Assembly: GCA_028293055.1 (NCBI GenBank)
Contig: JAQGLD010000173.1
Span: 1 to 8,576 of the forward strand
DNA: 8,576 nucleotides
Source of the DNA: Alphaproteobacteria bacterium
GTDB taxonomy: Bacteria; Pseudomonadota; Alphaproteobacteria; Sphingomonadales; Sphingomonadaceae
Direction of reading: 5' to 3'
In this document: positions 6,448 through 8,576 of the stretch, piece after piece
Layout of the letters: every line of letters starts with the position of its first letter
How positions within the stretch are numbered: position 1 is the first letter of the stretch
Program-made: the position numbers and the translations under genes
The notes under the pieces: model-generated
What the model saw: only the letters and a program-made list of their open reading frames with translations
The model's database searches: none
What the model was told of the DNA's origin: nothing

Positions 6448-7443
6448 ATGGCAATCCTCGTAACCGGCGCCGCCGGCTTCATCGGCTTTCATGTCAGCGA
6501 GCGGCTGCTCGCCCGCGGCGAGCAGGTGATCGGAATCGACAATGTGAACGATTATTACAGCGTCGAGCTCAAGCGCGCCCGGCTGGCCGAGCTCGCCCGG
6601 CACCACCAGGGCTTCGAGCTGATCGAGGTGGATTTCGCCGACCAGGCGGCGCTGCTCCAGTCGCTCGACGGCCGGTCGTTCGACCGGATCGTCCATCTCG
6701 GGGCGCAGGCCGGGGTGCGCTATTCGATCGAGAATCCGCATGCCTATGTCCATTCCAACCTGGTCGGGCACATCAACATGATCGAGCTTGCCCGCCACCG
6801 GCGCTCGAGCCATTTCGTCTACGCCTCCTCATCCTCGGTCTATGGCGGCAACACGAATCTGCCCTTCCGGGTCGAGGACCGGGTCGACCATCCCCTCTCG
6901 CTCTATGCGGCGACCAAGAAAGCGGACGAGCTGATCGGCGAGACCTATGCCCATCTCTACCGGCTGCCCCAGACCGGGCTGCGTTTCTTCACCGTCTACG
7001 GGCCCTGGGGCCGGCCCGACATGGCGATGTGGCTGTTCGCCAAGGCGATCCTTGCCGGCGAGCCGATCCGGGTGTTCGGCGAAGGCGACATGCGCCGCGA
7101 CTTCACCTAAATCGACGACATCGTCAGCGGGGTCGTCGCCTGCCTCGACAATCCGCCGCCCGACGACGGCGAAGAGAAAGCCGGCGGCAGCCGCGGCCCG
7201 CACCGGGTCTACAATATCGGCAACAACCGTTCCGAGGAATTGGGACGCATGATCGACCTGGTCGAAGCCGCCTGCGGCCGCAAGGCCGAGCGAATCCTGC
7301 TGCCGATGCAGCCCGGCGATGTGCGCGACACCTACGCCGACATCAGCGCGATCCAGCGCGACCTGGGCTATGCGCCGACGACCGGAATCGACGTCGGGGT
7401 TCCGGCCTTCGTCGACTGGTACAAGGCCTACCACCGAATCTGA
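6448..7443 (+). pseudogene. NAD-dependent sugar epimerase (UDP-glucuronate 4-epimerase type), interrupted by an in-frame TAA at codon 221
   Basis: Extended short-chain dehydrogenase of the LpsL/CapI type, which interconverts UDP-glucuronate and UDP-galacturonate. Residues 1-13 carry the NAD-binding TGAAGFIG; GIDNVNDYYSVELKRARL is typical of UDP-glucuronate epimerases. ASSSSVYGG holds the catalytic Ser (127-130), and Tyr153-xxx-Lys157 the active-site pair (SLYAATKK). The frame stops at TAA (7108-7110), inside RRDFT-stop-IDDIV, where the family has Tyr in FTYIDD. It then continues in the same frame with VYNIGN, LGRMIDLVE, LPMQPGDVRDTYAD, LGYAPTT and FVDWYK to TGA 7441-7443. Without the stop it would be a normal 331-residue enzyme. 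The 220-residue fragment lacks the C-terminal substrate-binding region and is probably inactive. No other lesion is visible, so this is either a recent mutation or a base-call error. Confidence 0.88.
7108..7110 (+). other. Premature TAA stop replacing the conserved Tyr of the epimerase FTYIDD motif
   Basis: The codon after TTC ACC is TAA where TAC or TAT (Tyr) is expected. One base change at the third position explains it, and the frame is unbroken on both sides. Confidence 0.85.
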
Positions 7444-7452
7444 TCGCGCCCC

Positions 7453-8576
7453 TCACAGCGTCCAGCGCTGCACCCCGCCGCAGGGCCGGCCGGCGTAGAG
7501 ATTCTTGAGATCGGCGAGCAGGCCGCCTTCGGCGACCAGTCCGGCCACCGTCGCATCGTCGAGCGCGGCATAAGCGGCGTGCGGGACCGCGACGATAACC
7601 AGGTCGTAGCGGCCTTCGAGCCCGTCAGTGGCGAGGTCGACTCCATATTCGTGGCGCGCCTCGGCGGCGTCGGCGAGCGGATCGTGGACCCTGACATCGT
7701 GGCCGAGATCGGAAAGCCGACGGATGACGTCGATCACCCGGCTGTTCCTCAGGTCGGGGACATTCTCCTTGAACGAGAGTCCCATGACCAGCACCGAACC
7801 CGGTCCGCCGCGGCGGCCATGGAGCTGGTCCGCCACCCAGGCGCCCATCCGGTCGTTGGTCGAGCGCCCGGACAGGATGACATGCGGATCGAGGCCGAGC
7901 TGCTGGGCGCGAAAGCTGAGATAATAAGGATCGACCCCGATGCAGTGGCCGCCGACCAGGCCGGGCTGGAACCTCAGGAAGTTCCACTTGGTGCTCGCGG
8001 CGTCCAGCACGTCCCAGATCGATATGTCCATCCTGGAGAAGATCTGGGTGATCTCGTTCATGAAGGCGATGTTGATGTCGCGCTGGGCGTTCTCGATCAC
8101 CTTTGCGGCCTCGGCGGTCCGGATCGAGCGCGCCCTGAACACGCCGGCCTCGGTCACCGCGCCGTAAACCGAGGCGAGCGTGTCGGTGACCGCTTCATTC
8201 TCGCCGGCGATGACCTTGACGATCCGGTCGACGCTATGTTCGCGGTCGCCGGGATTGATCCGCTCGGGCGAGTAGCCGAGGAAGAAGTCGCAGCCCCGCA
8301 CCAGGCCGGAGACCTGCTCGATCAGCGGCCCGCAAACCTCCTCGGTGACTCCGGGATAGACGGTGCTTTCATAGACGATGATCGGCTTGCGCGCCGGATC
8401 GAGCAGCGCTGCGAGCGAGCGCGTCGCACCGATCTCCGGTCCGAGGTCCGGCTGGTTGTCCGAATCGACCGGGGTCGGGACGGTGACGATGTAGATGTCC
8501 GCCCCGGCACATTCGTCCGATCGGCTGCTCAGCCTGAGCGAGGAGGCGGCAAGCGCTTCCGGAAGGACTTCGTGGG
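7453..8576 (-). CDS. tviB: Nucleotide sugar dehydrogenase, TviB/WbpA-type UDP-(N-acetyl)hexose 6-dehydrogenase, C-terminal 373 residues (runs off right edge)
   Basis: Cytoplasmic NAD-dependent enzyme that oxidises C6 of a UDP-hexose or UDP-HexNAc twice to give the uronic acid. Visible in order: IYIVTVPTPVDS, VYESTVYPGVTEEVC, FLGYSPERINPGD, KVIENAQRDINIAFMNE with the expected active-site Lys and Asn, TKWNFLRFQPGLVGGHCIGV with the catalytic Cys (codon 7942-7944), and the C-terminal UDP-binding domain with GLSFKENVPDLRNSRV and a Rossmann-like end. The motifs ENAQRDINIA and TKWNFL favour the TviB/WbpA/WbpO branch (UDP-GlcNAc or UDP-GalNAc) over plain UDP-glucose dehydrogenase. The N-terminal NAD-binding loop is beyond the edge. 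The gene converges on the broken epimerase with a nine-base gap and no terminator between. Pairing with a 4-epimerase and an amidotransferase suggests uronic acid or uronamide sugars in the polymer (inference). Confidence 0.92.
   Translation of the reverse strand, partial: HEVLPEALAASSLRLSSRSDECAGADIYIVTVPTPVDSDNQPDLGPEIGATRSLAALLDPARKPIIVYESTVYPGVTEEVCGPLIEQVSGLVRGCDFFLGYSPERINPGDREHSVDRIVKVIAGENEAVTDTLASVYGAVTEAGVFRARSIRTAEAAKVIENAQRDINIAFMNEITQIFSRMDISIWDVLDAASTKWNFLRFQPGLVGGHCIGVDPYYLSFRAQQLGLDPHVILSGRSTNDRMGAWVADQLHGRRGGPGSVLVMGLSFKENVPDLRNSRVIDVIRRLSDLGHDVRVHDPLADAAEARHEYGVDLATDGLEGRYDLVIVAVPHAAYAALDDATVAGLVAEGGLLADLKNLYAGRPCGGVQRWTL

Noticed and set aside
6283..6813. A 177-residue N-terminal extension of the sugar transferase
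   Set aside because: It would run through the divergent spacer and antisense to the epimerase NAD-binding region, and has no membrane or catalytic features.
8281..8301. ATG-like start making the dehydrogenase a 282-residue protein
   Set aside because: The same frame continues without a stop to the window edge with conserved family motifs (VPTPVDS, YESTVYPG), so the gene is partial at the edge, not short.
1..8576. tRNA, rRNA or riboswitch genes
   Set aside because: No tRNA-like cloverleaf, rRNA sequence or known riboswitch core was recognised in the intergenic spaces, all of which are shorter than 200 bp.

Overview
The window is GC-rich with little non-coding space. It reads as part of a surface-polysaccharide (exopolysaccharide, capsule or O-antigen) locus of an alphaproteobacterium, most likely a sphingomonad. 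That assignment is inferred from base composition, the character of the proteins and a nested palindromic repeat resembling intergenic repeats of alphaproteobacteria. No sequence search was run.

Layout, left to right. (1) Minus strand, cut by the left edge: the N-terminal 160 residues of a DegT/DnrJ/EryC1/StrS sugar aminotransferase with a TTG start. (2) A 192-bp divergent spacer. (3) A tight plus-strand trio: a glutamine-dependent asparagine-synthetase-like amidotransferase, a lasso-peptide-B2-type transglutaminase-like protein, and a type I ABC exporter. The genes are joined by two identical 4-bp GTGA stop/start overlaps. (4) A 107-bp nested palindromic element between convergent genes, whose first hairpin plus T-rich tract may end the trio's transcript. 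(5) Minus strand: an initiating polyprenyl-phosphate sugar-1-phosphate transferase. (6) A 165-bp divergent spacer. (7) Plus strand: a UDP-glucuronate-4-epimerase-type SDR gene broken by a single in-frame TAA. (8) Minus strand, cut by the right edge: a TviB/WbpA-type UDP-sugar 6-dehydrogenase.

How the genes may work together. The dehydrogenase would make a UDP-(N-acetyl)hexuronic acid and the epimerase would convert uronic acids at C4. The aminotransferase would supply an amino-deoxysugar, and the sugar transferase would load the first sugar on the lipid carrier. The AsnB-like enzyme could amidate a uronic acid carboxyl. However, the order AsnB, B2 protease, ABC exporter is also the C-B2-D core of lasso peptide clusters. 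No precursor peptide (A) or RRE/PqqD-like protein (B1) is visible in this window. The two readings (sugar amidation, or RiPP maturation and export inside a polysaccharide locus) cannot be separated here, and this trio is the most interesting part of the window.
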